Shown: positions 33,920 to 46,700 of the stretch, in pieces
How the letters are laid out: every line of letters begins with the position of its first letter
Position numbering within the stretch: the stretch's first letter is position 1
Assembly: GCA_900239685.1 (NCBI GenBank)
Contig: OENT01000108.1
Location: forward strand, 124,001 to 188,000
From: Rotaria macrura
Taxonomy: Eukaryota; Rotifera; Eurotatoria; Philodinida; Philodinidae
Length of the DNA: 64,000 bases
Reading direction: 5' to 3'
Notes under the pieces: model-generated
The model's input: only the letters and a program-made list of their open reading frames with translations
Database searches by the model: none
What the model was told of the DNA's origin: nothing
Program-made: the position numbers and the translations under genes

Positions 33920-35620
33920 TTAATCGTGCACATAATCTTCCAATTTTCTTACTATACTCTGAATACTAGAATCGTCTAAAACGTCTTCACAATAGAACAA
34001 AAGATACTAAAAAAAGAAAAAGTTCGAAAATTCCTTCGATGAAAATCATAATTTACATTCATATTTTTATAACCTTGAAATTCAGCTCTTGAACAAATGA
34101 TTATAGTAGATCCATCGACAGGAACAGTTGAAGGATATCGATTCCCAAATTGGTCTGTTGTCAGCATTATTCCCACAAATGGAACTGTGTTCTCTTGAGT
34201 GTAATAATAAAGAAAATTTCTTTCTAACCAAACTTAAGGATACTAACTGCAAATATGTCCATCGAATCGTTTCACAAGTGCCTCGGTAGCTATGAGAGTG
34301 TATCAGCAATTTGACCAATAAATCCAAATTTTAAACCACTAAATATTCTTCCAGAAGAAGAAAACAACTAATTGTTGTAGCAAATGGATATCGTTGTGGA
34401 AAAAAATGAAATTGTATGTTCTCCGGCTGACCTCGGTCCCTTGACTAATTTTACGTCAAGTCAAGGGGCCGAGATCAGTCTGACAACAGTTTAGTTCGCA
34501 GAGAAAATTCATACCTACTTTTTACCGCAACTAAAAATAAATTGCTTGTTTTAGTGAGACTTCACTGATCAGGTACTTTGAAGTCACTTTCACATATTGA
34601 TTTTATATTGGCAACAGTTGCATCATGAAAGGCTAGTATCGGATAAGAATATTATTCGATACGCCTTGTCTTTAGTTCTTCATGTGTTTCACTAAAATAC
34701 CAAGTATTTATTTTGCTCAATAATGTGTAAATTTTCTACTTGAATTTTTTTCTTCGAACCGGGTTGCAAACATATTCAACTTTGTTAACTCATGCTCTAG
34801 ATACTAAAATAGTTTCTAAAGAATGGATTTGAAGTTAATTTCTTACGTGGAATATCCAATTAACAAACGATAAAATTGCGATTCAGCAAGTCGAACATGC
34901 AGTTTTGCAGCTGAACCTAACGCAATTCGAAATAAATTTTTTTCATTGTATTAAGTATGTTCATTAATTTACCTCGCTTATAATTTCTTTTAAGAAAAAG
35001 TTCAACATATTGAACTTTGGTACCTTTTAGAATTTCTTCTTTCCTGTCCATTAATACAACACGTTTTTTTAGTTTTTCTTGTAGTTTATCTTTGTATTCG
35101 AACAGCTTCCTATTTTTTATATTCTATTGAAATGATTTCTACTTCATGATTAACTTACATTATCCGAGTTGTATGCTTCTGTTTGATCTCCGTCTTCATG
35201 TTCGTCAGTTTGGTTTTTTTACTATTATTGAGTACTGCGTTCTTTTTATCAGTTGAACTATTTTCGTCTTTATCACTACTATCACTATCAGGATTGAGGA
35301 GATTGAATGGATGACTATAATTCGAAAAATGTAAAAGATTTTTACGACACCATGCAGCACCATACCAACATACTGCTAATTTGTTTTTAGCATCTAAAAC
35401 AAATCAAGCCAAACTTTTAGAAAGAGAAATACTATGGTCAACGAATTCATTTCTATTATTTATTAACTAGCTGACTAAAGACACATAATCATAATGTGAA
35501 TATTCGTTAAGAGGAGCTGAATTTTTACGGTAACATTTCCTACCTAGAAATAAAAGCATTACATAGAAGCAGTGAAGAAGAAACTAAGTTCAATACCATA
35601 CTGCAGTGTTCATCAAGAAT
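33920..35620 (-). pseudogene. Decayed PBZ-BRCT protein gene
   Basis: Exon-like segments in transcript order: an uncertain first piece ending near 35597, 35543 to about 35480, 35393-35159, 35109-34973, 34916-34847, 34347-34248, 34193-34057 and 34006-33920. Segments from 35393 downward join in phase except one. The first encodes GRKCYRKN...NEYSH, and the next VCWYGAAWCRKN..HFSNYSHP. Both resemble the poly(ADP-ribose)-binding zinc finger (PBZ), but the first lacks its leading cysteine and the second has its second cysteine displaced by one. A charged helix follows (KLFEYKDKLQEKLKKR), then a BRCT-like domain (IFSGLKFGFIGQIADTL, KRFDGHIC, STIIICSRAEF, FYCEDVLDDSS), closest in my reading to the PARP1 BRCT. 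Segment 34347-34248 carries two extra bases (TC in CACTCTCATAG) that shift the frame and make a stop. The N-terminal part has no clean start or splice to the rest. PBZ and BRCT domains act in DNA-damage signalling. An intron from 34336 to 34287 could bypass the shift but would delete the first BRCT strand. Confidence 0.6.
34415..34491. ncRNA. Imperfect hairpin, possible miRNA precursor or hairpin element
   Basis: The left arm around 34425-34446 (CTCGGTCCCTTGACT) pairs with the right arm around 34459-34481 (AGTCAAGGGGCCGAG), leaving a loop of about 12 nt. Weaker pairing extends outward to about 34415 and 34491. The inner stem is about 20 bp with three mismatches, and the whole is the size of a metazoan pre-miRNA. 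It lies in an intron-like gap of the PBZ-BRCT relic. Pairing is visible; expression is not known. It could equally be a tiny inverted-repeat insertion. Confidence 0.3.
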
Positions 35621-36657
35621 GTCCGAAGTGGAAGTTCATTACTTTCTGTCTTGAAATATCCGTGTTGTCCCCAATGGCGTTCCAATATTCAATTCTTATT
35701 CTTACTCATTCATGTTCAAGTTAAAAAGATCACTAGAACCGTCGTCTAGTTTACCTTCAGAATTATCGAGTTATATATCGATTCAAAGAACCTATCTTCT
35801 AAAACAAGTATTGTCACCGATAAAATTTCTAGCAGACTGGCAATAGTCATAAAATAGAATCGGTCTACCACTCAAAGATGGTATATCGGTAAGACAGACA
35901 CCGATTCTCTGTGATCGCTTGTCACTGTCAAAGTTGTGAACTGAACGAAAAATTTATGCATTCTTTTTATTTCACTGTTGCTACATATTGTTTTCTATTG
36001 TCCAGAAAATTAGTAATAGATGTCATAATCTGATATAAAGATATATCAGTTCGTGTACTGGTGGTTTGAAAATTAGACAGGAGCCGGTTTCATCAATGGC
36101 ATTAGATATTTTTGTTTTTCTTCGTGCTCGAATTGCATTGAACTTTTGACGTGTCATCACTATCTTCATTCAACTTGGTGGACGTGTCTGAGATTTTTGA
36201 TTTGAAGTAACTGTCAGGTTGCTTTCATGCATCATAACTATCAATAACTTCGACGAGAGATTCATTCCGACAATAGGTTCCAACCAGATCTTATCTGGTA
36301 CAAACTACTACCGGACCCCCGGTATCGGAATCCGAGAGTACGGGTTCTGGCAACTAAAGTCAGGAACCAGTCCGCACTTCATGAATTATGATAAGATCTT
36401 GATGAGCGAGAGTAACTTTGGCAATCAGAGCATACTCAGGACGAAGCTAAGATATTGGATTCGGTCGGATCATCTTAAAGCCGACAAAATTCTGCATCAT
36501 GTCCACAGGACTCCAATGAACAAGATTCCAATATGAAATCCGACTAAGTTCTGATTAGATTCTATTGCTTTCCGTCGGATTCCAATAAAACCTGATGAAA
36601 TCCAGATCGGGATCTGTATCACTGTATATTTTGACCTGCGTGCAACTTCTTAGAAAG
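35621..36657. other. Non-coding stretch with a compositionally distinct block
   Basis: From about 36240 to 36640 the sequence is clearly richer in G and C than its surroundings. It contains recurring GATTCCAATA-type words and small palindromes (CCAGATCTTATCTGG, ACCGGACCCCCGGT). A 300-nt open stretch here has no ATG start and no family resemblance. It may be an old insertion next to the transposon that follows, but I found no ends. Confidence 0.4.
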
Positions 36658-37729
36658 GGGTAGCCCCAAGTTCGCCAGAATGACTTTCGCCATTGGCGAA
36701 AGTCATGTGGACATTCGCCAATATACCTCCTGGACTTCTGCCAATTGGCGAAAGTCAAATGGACATTCGCCAATATACCCCGCTGGCAATCGCCAATTGG
36801 CGAAAGTCATGTGGACATTCGCCAATACTGGCGAAAGTTCCTCACATCCTCAACTATTAGAGCAGATAATATTTATATATATTATGAACTCTCCCCTATT
36901 GTAATACAGTTTCTATTATGTTCTTGCCGACTTGCCGAACATACATCAACTTTTGACTGATAGTCTTTGTACACGTGCTGTTCAACCACATCCTAATTTA
37001 TGACGTTTTTTGCAATGTATAAAGCAAGAGGAGAGTGTGATATTTCACAGAATGGTCCAGACAGGATTAGGGTTCTCAGCAGCAAAAGCACACAAATCAA
37101 CATGTACAGTTGCTCGTAAAAGTAACCAGTTCGTCAAACTTCTAAATTTATTGGCTTCAAACCAAAGATCACTGGTTGAAACAATATGGTCATTCGCTTA
37201 TATTGTTGGCGGTCCTGTTGGTAGAGGTAAGAAAGGAAACAAAAATCAAGAAGAAAGTTTTCATTCAGACTTGTCAATATCATTGTGAAGCTCATGATCT
37301 GATTGCATTTAGGTTGTTATCTTCAGCCTTCTCTAGTTTTTTTTCTTTCGCTATTTCTTTTTAACAACTTGATTTATTCACTTGTCATTTTCCTTTGTTC
37401 ATCTGGAGTATATCCCATGTGACTTCATTTTTTTCTTACACATTTTCATTAGAATTTCTTCAACATGATCATATCATATCCGGGCGTGTCCTTAGTGAAT
37501 TTTTCGAGTAAATTATCGTGAATATTGGCGAATGTCCATCATATATTCGCCAATATTTACGAATGTCCACATGATTTTCGCCAATATTGGCGAATGTCCA
37601 CTGGAATTTCATCAATATACCCCATGGACATTCGCCACTTGGCGAAAATCAGGTGGACATTCGCCAGTGCACCCTCTGGACTCTCGCCAATAATTGGCGA
37701 AAAGTCATACTGGCGAAGTTCGGCGACCC
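36658..37729. mobile_element. Non-autonomous foldback DNA transposon, MULE-like
   Basis: The element is 1,072 bp. The left end starts GGGTAGCCCCAAGTTCGCCA and the right end, reverse-complemented, starts GGGTCGCCGAACTTCGCCAG. Both continue into ATGACTTT(T)CGCC. A 9-bp direct repeat, CTTAGAAAG, flanks it (36649-36657 and 37730-37738) and is read as the target-site duplication. Each arm of about 190-220 bp contains 52-bp tandem units built on TTGGCGAAAGTCATGTGGAC followed by ATTCGCCAAT, itself palindromic. The roughly 665-bp core has no transposase-like frame. A 9-bp duplication, GGG termini and long arms with internal repeats fit Mutator-like or Foldback elements. The family assignment is inference; the TIRs and duplication are seen directly. 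Arms have diverged, so the insertion is not very recent, but the duplication is still perfect. Confidence 0.8.
36695..36838 (+). repeat. 52-bp palindromic tandem repeat, left arm
   Basis: Nearly three copies of a 52-bp unit (TTGGCGAAAGTCATGTGGAC, ATTCGCCAATATACC, then a variable spacer). Within each unit TTGGCGAA and TTCGCCAA are inverted copies, so the array can fold on itself as well as with the right arm at 37519-37715. Confidence 0.85.
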
Positions 37730-40700
37730 CTTAGAAAGTCTCTGGTAAAAAATGGAAGATTTCAATGAGAGCTTTTCTAAAAGCCTCTGTGTTAAATGTT
37801 TTCTATAGCTTGAATATTATACAAAAGAAGAGTATACATTTTGCATGGCACATCTTAAGATGCTCATCGGAACATATTCTATACGAATAAGAACCCGAAA
37901 CTCTGATTTGATGTTCATTCCTCAACCCGGAATGCCATCGGATTTGCTTCAGATGGTTAAATCCTACCAGATTTCATCGCTACATCGGATATTACTACTG
38001 TAGAGTCTAAATTGTTTCTCGTCAAATGAATAATGTGATTCGACGATTCCTTGCATCTTTCCGGACTACATTGAAAAATACTGAAAATGAGTTCTTTATT
38101 ATGCTAATCGAGAAACAGTGAAATCAACCTTTGAAAGGGATTAGCTCATTCCTCTTCGTGTAATGGTATGTCATTTAGATGATTGTTTAGGTTTTCTCCT
38201 TCTATTCTGTAAATAGCCATATTAGCTTCATGATGTTTGAATATTTGACTCGTTCAGGAATTCGACCGAATCATTGCGCTCTTATGCCTCGTTGTTTCTA
38301 TTGGCTTTTCTATTTTTGGCAATTACTAATGAACATGAAGTTTCTAAATATTTCAAATTCAATATTGGTTTTGCACACTGCTGAATGACTCATGTGATAA
38401 ATATGTTGTCAGTGTAGTGCACATATAAAATGTGTCTTTCAATAGTTTTACTTGACTATTTCGTTGATCACTGCCAAATGATGTATATTTCGTGGAAAAT
38501 TAAGTAACAAATGATAATAGACAACAGGGATGCGATCTGCACTCGACAACCAACATTTATATCAAGGTGATTATATCAAATATGTTAGGTTTTCTTCGTT
38601 AAATATTCGCTGAATGCAAATATTCTAAATCATGTTTTCAGATAGCAATAGCTATTGATAAAATAAAATCAATCTGACTTGTAAAAGAAATGCTGAATAA
38701 CTTGTTACCAGAACTCTGTCAGAGACGACAGTAAAAAGCAGGACAACTTCGATTTATAACCTACATTCACTATTTTTTCTTCTATAATCGATACGAATTT
38801 CAAGGCAAATAATAATTCTGAAATAGAGAAACTTTCACTCGTGTATTCGACAGGAATATTAGTATACCATATAGTTTAATCTACAAATATTTCAATGATG
38901 AATTAATGTGAGTATCTTCCAATGAAGACATATAATTCAAAACCGTAAAGCCAGTAGTATAAAGTATTTTCTCTGAGTGTATCAATGTACCGATATGTTG
39001 GGTCCTCTCCAGTCGCTCCGGTCTTTATCGATCATCATTCATTTTCTGACACCTTATATGAACATTTCCTATGAACAACGTGTGCCTTTCTTTTATCATA
39101 TTTGTCGACATCATTTGTATGAATACAAATCTATGTTCATTTAAATCAGTTTTTGAATTCAAAGTGTTTGTAGCCGAATCAAGAAGACGACAAATAAAAA
39201 GATTCACTATTCTCATCGACTACTCTCTAGACATTATGGTTCACATGTGAGCGAACAAATTGAAAGTACATCTAAAAAATAATTATTTTTCGACACGTCT
39301 AGTTTTCGATTTGTACATATTCAGCTCAACATTATAAGACTGTTCGAATTTTGTAACTATTCAAATGTTTTCTTGGATTGAATTCTATTCTAAAACTATC
39401 ATGGACGTTTTGTTTGAGAGTTGCATTTGTTTCTTGACTCATCGATCTATGGTGGCAAGATAATACTTATACATAAATGCACATTGTCGAACTATTATTT
39501 TCCTTGAAATTAATTTCGATGATAAGTACATGATCGAAATTGCTACTAATTTTTTACATGAATAAATATCATCGTATGTATCGAAAGATGTCATTGACAG
39601 TCTACCAGAAAAAGTGTTAATTACGAAACCCTTTGAAAAATGTTCACCTGGAAAAAATCAGAATAAAAGAAGCCTATGAGTCGCAGATGTCACCAAGTAG
39701 TGAGCATTCAAATTAACATGAATCAACAGAAATAGAAGAAATACGTCGAAGAAAAGAAGAAAAATTTTACGATGTCATAGAAATGAAAACAAATAAGCAT
39801 TTTGTTTTATCGATCAAGATATACAAAACTGGTGACTATTCACACAAATAAACTTAAATGAAAAAGGATATCGATTGAATTTATTCAGATAAACAAAGAT
39901 TTCATGTTCTGAATACGAATGTCGAAAAGAGAACTAGATTTAAAGTCATACTCTGCCAAATATACCCACTCTATGACTGCATTACGTTTGTCTCATACTC
40001 ATCTAAAGTAGAACAAGTCGATATGATGTAAAAATTCAGAATCTGAAATCGGTTGAAATTTTGTTTTGAAATATCATTTTAATAACATTTGACATTCGTA
40101 TGCGATGGTACACAAGTCATTCACGCAACCTTTACTTACTCAAATATCGTAGACTTGAAAATGTACTTATCTATTACATTATTTGAGTTGATCAAAACCA
40201 ATTGATAAACTCATCTTCTATAACTATTAAAACAAATCTTCTGAAAAGAAAACTCTTGGTGTACAATGTACACGCAAATTTTTCTTTCAACTTGTAAAAC
40301 ACTGGGTGAGTACAATTGAATTCACGTACGATATATTTCGTTTTCTTACGTGGACTCTTTGATTCAAAATATTAATCATCATCATCATCATACAAACTCA
40401 TAGTATTCAATCTTCTTTAATCATCTGTTGAATTTTCTCAACTATCATTAATTCTGTGCGAGAGCTTTCAAATAAAAACTAAAAACTTCTCAATTGAAAA
40501 AAAGATAATAATTCCCTACTTTTTATATTGAATTCAAGAACGTGTTCTTGCACAACGTTCGTCAAAATTGGACTAAGCTCTCGAGCTTCTGACATATATA
40601 TTCTCTTGCTTTTCGTTCATTGGTTAAAATGTTTATCCAATGATAATTTTGTATTTACCTTCATCATTCAATCGGTTTCTGACAAGAAAAAAAAAAGAAA

Positions 40701-40741
40701 ACTTTAACATTTGACATATTTATTTGCACAATTTTATGTCT
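37730..40741. other. Gene-free stretch before the CCHH-repeat gene
   Basis: About 3 kb of AT-rich sequence. No protein-like frames, RNA genes or inverted repeats were recognised. The last few hundred bases should contain the promoter of the plus-strand gene starting at 40742. Confidence 0.5.
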
Positions 40742-43700
40742 ATGAACGAAAAAGTTATTCATAGTTTCGAGGGTATTTGCCCATTAACTTACTATGGTAT
40801 ATATGGTATTAAAAAAAAGTAATGTCAAATCTCATAAACAACAAAATTCATCATTTTGTTTATTAATTTAGTTTCAATATGCCAAATTTTCCATGTTCGG
40901 ATGTATCGGAACAATTGTCTCTTAAAAAACATCTAATGTACAAACACAATTTATCGAATACAGCTGGTATGGAAAGATCTGTCGAGTTTTCGTTTTGTTT
41001 TCTCTTTAGCAAATATATGAGAATATATGTCATTTTAGCAAATAAAATTGTTGTTGATCGTATGAATAATCAAATTAATGACAAACAAACTAATATTAAA
41101 AATGATTTAATATTTAATAATACACAAGAATTATTTTCACATTCAGTTCATTGGCATAAAGGTCGATGTCCATTTTCATACAATTTTAACAATGTATTCA
41201 ATTTAACACAAGCAAATCATCATATTAAGAATTATAATTGTCGACATATAAAACAATGTTTACTTTTATCACATTTACGTGTATCGCACAATTTAAATAT
41301 AAAATCAGCTAAAAAAATTGTTAAAACAATGATGTCATCATCGATTGAAAGTAAACAAAAATCATCAATTGAAAATGATATTAGAGAAATTATCCTATTT
41401 CAAAAAGATGATGCTGTTTTAAATACAAATCCGTATGTTAACAAAATAAAACTACGAAGATATACAAATAAAATAATCAACGTTGCTTTGATTTCTTTTT
41501 CTTTTCCTTCTTTTTTTAGAAATATTTATAATGATGATCGAAGATTCAGACATTATTGTCCATTAACTAATGTAGCATCAATCATAAATGAAGATATTCA
41601 AGATCAAACATTACTCAATGTGCCTTGTAATAAGATCAATGAAAAATTTATTCTCTTTGCTCATCTTCAGTATGTTTTTCATCGTTTTGTTACATTTATG
41701 TTCGACATACATTTTTCCTTAGGCTAAGATTTATTCTCCGTGATCTAGAAAAATTGCATTGCCAATGAAAGACTTAAGGGAAAACTGTTTTAGTTATTTC
41801 TATGAATTTCGATAAATATATAATTTGAGACAAAGAAGATTGAGATAATCATTTGATTTAAAAGATTTATCAATACAAGCAATCTTCTTATTAATAACAT
41901 AAGTAAAAATTGATGATATATTTGTGAAATTTTCTTTATTTCGAAAATGATTAAAGATTATTGAAGTTCTTTATACTCGTTCGTCAAATGAGAATATATA
42001 CTATTCCATTGCTGTATTTAATTCAGACGCATTTTTGTACAATTCTCATAGTATGTATCTTTAGATTGAAATGTTATCTAAGAATTTCTTGTCAAGACTT
42101 TCATGTAAATGATTATTCAATTATATCCTGTAATCAATATATAATTAACCATATGCTATTGGGCTATGAGTATTCGATGACGGATTATCTTAAAGATAGA
42201 ATGGTCCTCTTTCTCTTTGATGAAACATAGGAAATCTATTTCACGTATTCGACCGCAGTATTTCTATATATATATATATACGAATGAATTTAGTCGATTA
42301 TTTGACTGTGAAAATTTCAGAAAAAAAATTTCATGAACTGAGACAAATATCGGATTTATTTATTTCATAATTAAAGAGTTACAATTTTTCTTAAACGACG
42401 GTAAACATTTTGGTACACAGAATTATTTCTGTATATATAGTTTGTCTTGATTTTAAGCATGATGGTAAATGGAGAAAAAATTTTTAGTCAGAATTTTCTA
42501 GACAAGTAAACAAATGAAAAATCTGTTTGTCATATATCAGTATTTTTCTTCATTAGTGCTATTTCAAATATTTATTGTGTACAATACAAAAGAACATAGA
42601 CAACCGGCAGGTTGTTACAGTCAAAAGAAATCGATGACGACTGATCTAATTATTAGAAACTAATATCTATTAAAAGAAGACTTCGAAAATCTAGAATCAT
42701 GGGAAATTTCATGTATGAAAATTATTTTTCCAAAACGAAGAAATCATATCAGTTCACAATAATCTACTTTGTCAAAGGCATGTATATTTTCGATGATATT
42801 AGTGAATGTAAGTTTCGGTGCTAGGTGAATTCGTCGCATTGTAATTAGATTAATAAGATGTAACACATTTATGTTTTCTTGATTGGCTTAAGTTAAAAAT
42901 AATTTCTTCATTGAATAAACTGTGTCTTCTTGATTGCAAATTTTTTTTTCTTAGTTGTTCGAATAAAATATCGAGTTTCGAGAATTGCGTTATCCTGAAT
43001 AGGGAAACTCTGAATAATCCAATATTGAAAACTGAAGTAAAACAATGAATTCTCACAGTGGCGAGAGACATTGTGAATATGAAAAAACTTATTTATTCTG
43101 TCGGGAAATGATGAGTAAAATTAATATATTTTCAAGCGAGAAAGCCTATTCTTTGTTCTAAAGGTTATATTGAAGTTATAGAGCCAACAACTAATGCGAA
43201 GTTCATTTTTTCGAGATTAGAATTGAGACTGTAAAGCAAAATTAAAATTAGTAAATTATTCTCTTCATTTAAGTTTAAATTGTTGTCTTGTATTAATAAG
43301 CGCTACTGTTAGCCTCTACTTTTGTTTCATCCCAATCGATGATCGATGCGACAAAATATTTTTGCGACGAATTATCCAGTCGCCGTAAGTTTCAAGTCAA
43401 ACTTTTTCGATACGTTCTTTTTTACAAATGTGTGCCGTCAGTATGGTGAAATAGTCAATATTTCTCATAATCTGATTGATCATTCAAATTGAATGTTTAG
43501 AATAATACAAGTAATAGTCAAAGGGAAAATAAATGAACCATTGTGCTAGAAAGATTTTACATGATTAGCCTCATATAGATGGTAGTATTCAAATAGTGAG
43601 GCGTCTAATTTGATAAAGATTGGTAAGGTATCTCAAATTTTATAATTACTCTCTCATTAAAAACAAGTATTCTAAGTAACTAAAATCTTACATCAATGAC

Positions 43701-46700
43701 AAGTTTAATGATGACAAATATAGGTATGTAGAAACTTGGAGCATTCATAGGGTCATTATTGTTACATAAAATCAAATTATCAGAAGTTCGACATCAAAAC
43801 TTAATTTACTTTGTTCATTTCCGTGACACGCTTAGTTTTCAGTGAAGAATTAGTGCTTAACAGTAATTACAAAAGTGTGTTCGATGACATTCCATAGCTT
43901 TCAACATAGCAATATTATACCATGCATAGAAAAACGATAGTTTCGTAAACAAATTACCCATTGGATCCGGATCATCAATAGTATATATACTTAATACGAT
44001 GGTACACTCAAGCGTTAGAAATACGATGTTAATTTTTAGTTTTTCTAATGATGTCTATTTAAAGAAACTCTTCTCTATTAGAATGTTGATTAAAATCGTT
44101 CGATGATTTGTTTTACTAGACATTATCATCAGATGAATGGTGAACTAGCACTACGTCTCATCCGTTCTATTCGAACAAGTACTGAATCAACGGTCATCAG
44201 TGATCTTATAGTTAACAATAATAAACAATCGGTAACAACTAATACAACAGTAGCTGATGAAATTGATATCGTACCGTATAAATGTCTTTGTCCTTATTCA
44301 ACAACATTGAATGATGGAAATTCAAATTTACTAAAAAAATTTATAAGATTTGTTAAAAATATACCCTGTGATCGTCCTTGTCCAGTGAATCTTTATCGGC
44401 ATTTACGAAATTATCATAAAGTCGATTTACAACAAGCAAAAGACATTACTCGAACAATCATGCTTAGTAAAACAATAAAATCTGAAATGTCAACAGAAGA
44501 TATTCAAATTGATCAACATAGTTCAACACATACTAGAAAACGGACTAAAGTATTTTGAATATAAAATTTAAATTTTCTTCAATGTTTATTTGTATTCTTT
44601 CCAGAAATCAACCAATAATTATGAAACAACCATTTCATTAGGTAGGACTTCTTGGTTTGAAAACAATAATGAAAACTAATTTGTACTTAAAAATTCGAGA
44701 GACTAAATTGCTTTAAAAGTAATGAATGACGTGCAGTGTTTCATTATCGGAAGTAGAATAACTCGAACTTATTTTTAACATGCAAAGACAGGAAAAGATC
44801 TTGTTAATGATTCTCGATAGTATATGTTGAAGCATGCTGCCGTGAGATATGAATATTTACGATGGCCATTTGATTGACAAGATCTAACCTAGTTTAGTCT
44901 CTATTCAAAGTGTGACTGTCAAGTTTTAATCCATTCGATTAACCACAGATCAGCTTTTTCCCCCCGACGATAATGATGAATACGATCGAGATCAGAAGTC
45001 AATCTCTTGTTTTGTAATTCTCACTCTACTTTATTGTAATAGTGACTTTTCGATGACTTGATAATCACTGATGTTGAGTGGACAATTATAAGTAAAACTG
45101 CTAGATACGAGCAGCCTCATTGTTACGAAGTCAAAAGCTGTGATAAAAATGATATTATATGTTTCAAGTTTGAGTAGAATGTCGCAATCAAACATCGTAT
45201 TTCAGGGATGTTACTTTATTCTTTATTTATAATAAAGAATAGAGATAAATAAAGTTTGTTTATTTATAAAATAAAGAATATGTTATGAATGGGCATGATA
45301 GAAAGAGCGGAGTTTTTCACATATAAATTTCATCTACGAACTTGTTGTTTGTAAATAACATCACATGATGTAATGACGTTGTTGATAAGATAGAATAGCG
45401 ATCAAAATACTCAATTGTCATACAAAGTATTTGTCTATTTACCTACCATAGAAAAAATCTTTCTTTCTTCTTTCGTTTATCTTTATTGTTTAAAGCAAAG
45501 ATAAAGTAACACCCCTATATCTGACAGGAGCAAGAGCATAAAAACTCAAAAGTACATCTAAAGTCGCGATGTTCTATAACGTTAAATCTTGCGAAATTTC
45601 TTATGAAAGACCTTCGAAGTTCGATCGAATAGAAGAGTACTTCTATATTTCAGAAGTATGATGATGTATTGAGAAGTTCAAAAAAAAAGTATAGAACTAC
45701 AAGTTTTCGTCTTAGTAATCTTCTATTCTTGAGGGTTATTTTATTAAAATCAATAACTTTCTAATGGAATCGATTAAAAATTAACTCTTGCTTTGATTTT
45801 CATAGTTACAATTGTTTTTCACGTTTATAAAATTATTGAACAAGAAAATTTTGTAATATCGAAACTTAAGATGTGCACTAGAAAGAAAAAAATTATATTA
45901 CAACTAATCAAATTAATAATTTGATACTAAGATCTGATACATTAAAAATTTATGTCACTCGATTGAATTCGATTCAATATCAATATGAGTAGATGAAAAT
46001 TGAATAAAAATTTCGGGCTTGTCCTATGACCATTACTTTTGTGAATAGAATGAAGATATGAAGAAAACATTGGTCAAGTGTAAATATAAAATTTTCTTTT
46101 AGACTACAGGAAAATAGAAGGAGCATTGAGTAGGAGAAAAGATATCATCCAATATCAGTGATTTGTATAAGAACGGTTTTAGATGAACGTATTCATGTAC
46201 TTAATTCATAGAACATACATCATAGATGGTTTGAGAATTCTTTTTTTTATAGTATTCTTTGAGTAAGTTATACCCTGTTAACGAAGAATGCTGATAATTA
46301 TAAGTAGCTAACTTTCATTTTGTTCTTGTCTGTTGAAAAAGATATAATTTAGAGTGAGATCTGCAGTACATTGTTTTCAAATATTTCTCGAGATAATCAT
46401 CGGTTATGTCAAACCGTTTTTCGACCTAGACGATGTTCACGTCATGAGCATTAGTGAATAATAGAAAATTAGAGACTCGTATCATATTTCAACAGAAATG
46501 TGCAATCACCAAGGGAGGGGGAGGGAAGCGAGCCTTCGTACTTCGAAGTATCTTGGTACTGCAGTACGGAAGTATCACTTTTTTTCCCTTGGAGATCTCC
46601 CAACATATTAACTTTTGAATTCAGACTTTAAGCGTTTCATGAGAAAATTTCTAAATGAAACTAGTTAGTAAGACAAGATTCAACTTCTCTAGTATTCTCT

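Noticed and set aside
36219-36536. Plus-strand frame of 105 codons in the GC-richer block
   Set aside because: No ATG start and no family resemblance. Higher GC lowers the frequency of stops, so a frame of this size is expected by chance.
37010-37288. Plus-strand frame inside the foldback transposon, considered as a transposase remnant
   Set aside because: No catalytic motif of any transposase superfamily and no ATG at its start. The core is best treated as non-coding.
40967-41038. Continuous reading through the second intron of the CCHH-repeat gene (plus strand frame stays open)
   Set aside because: The segment has a good GTATGG donor and TTTTAG acceptor. Removing it restores the Ala/Ile spacing of repeat 1, while retaining it inserts 24 hydrophobic residues into the motif.
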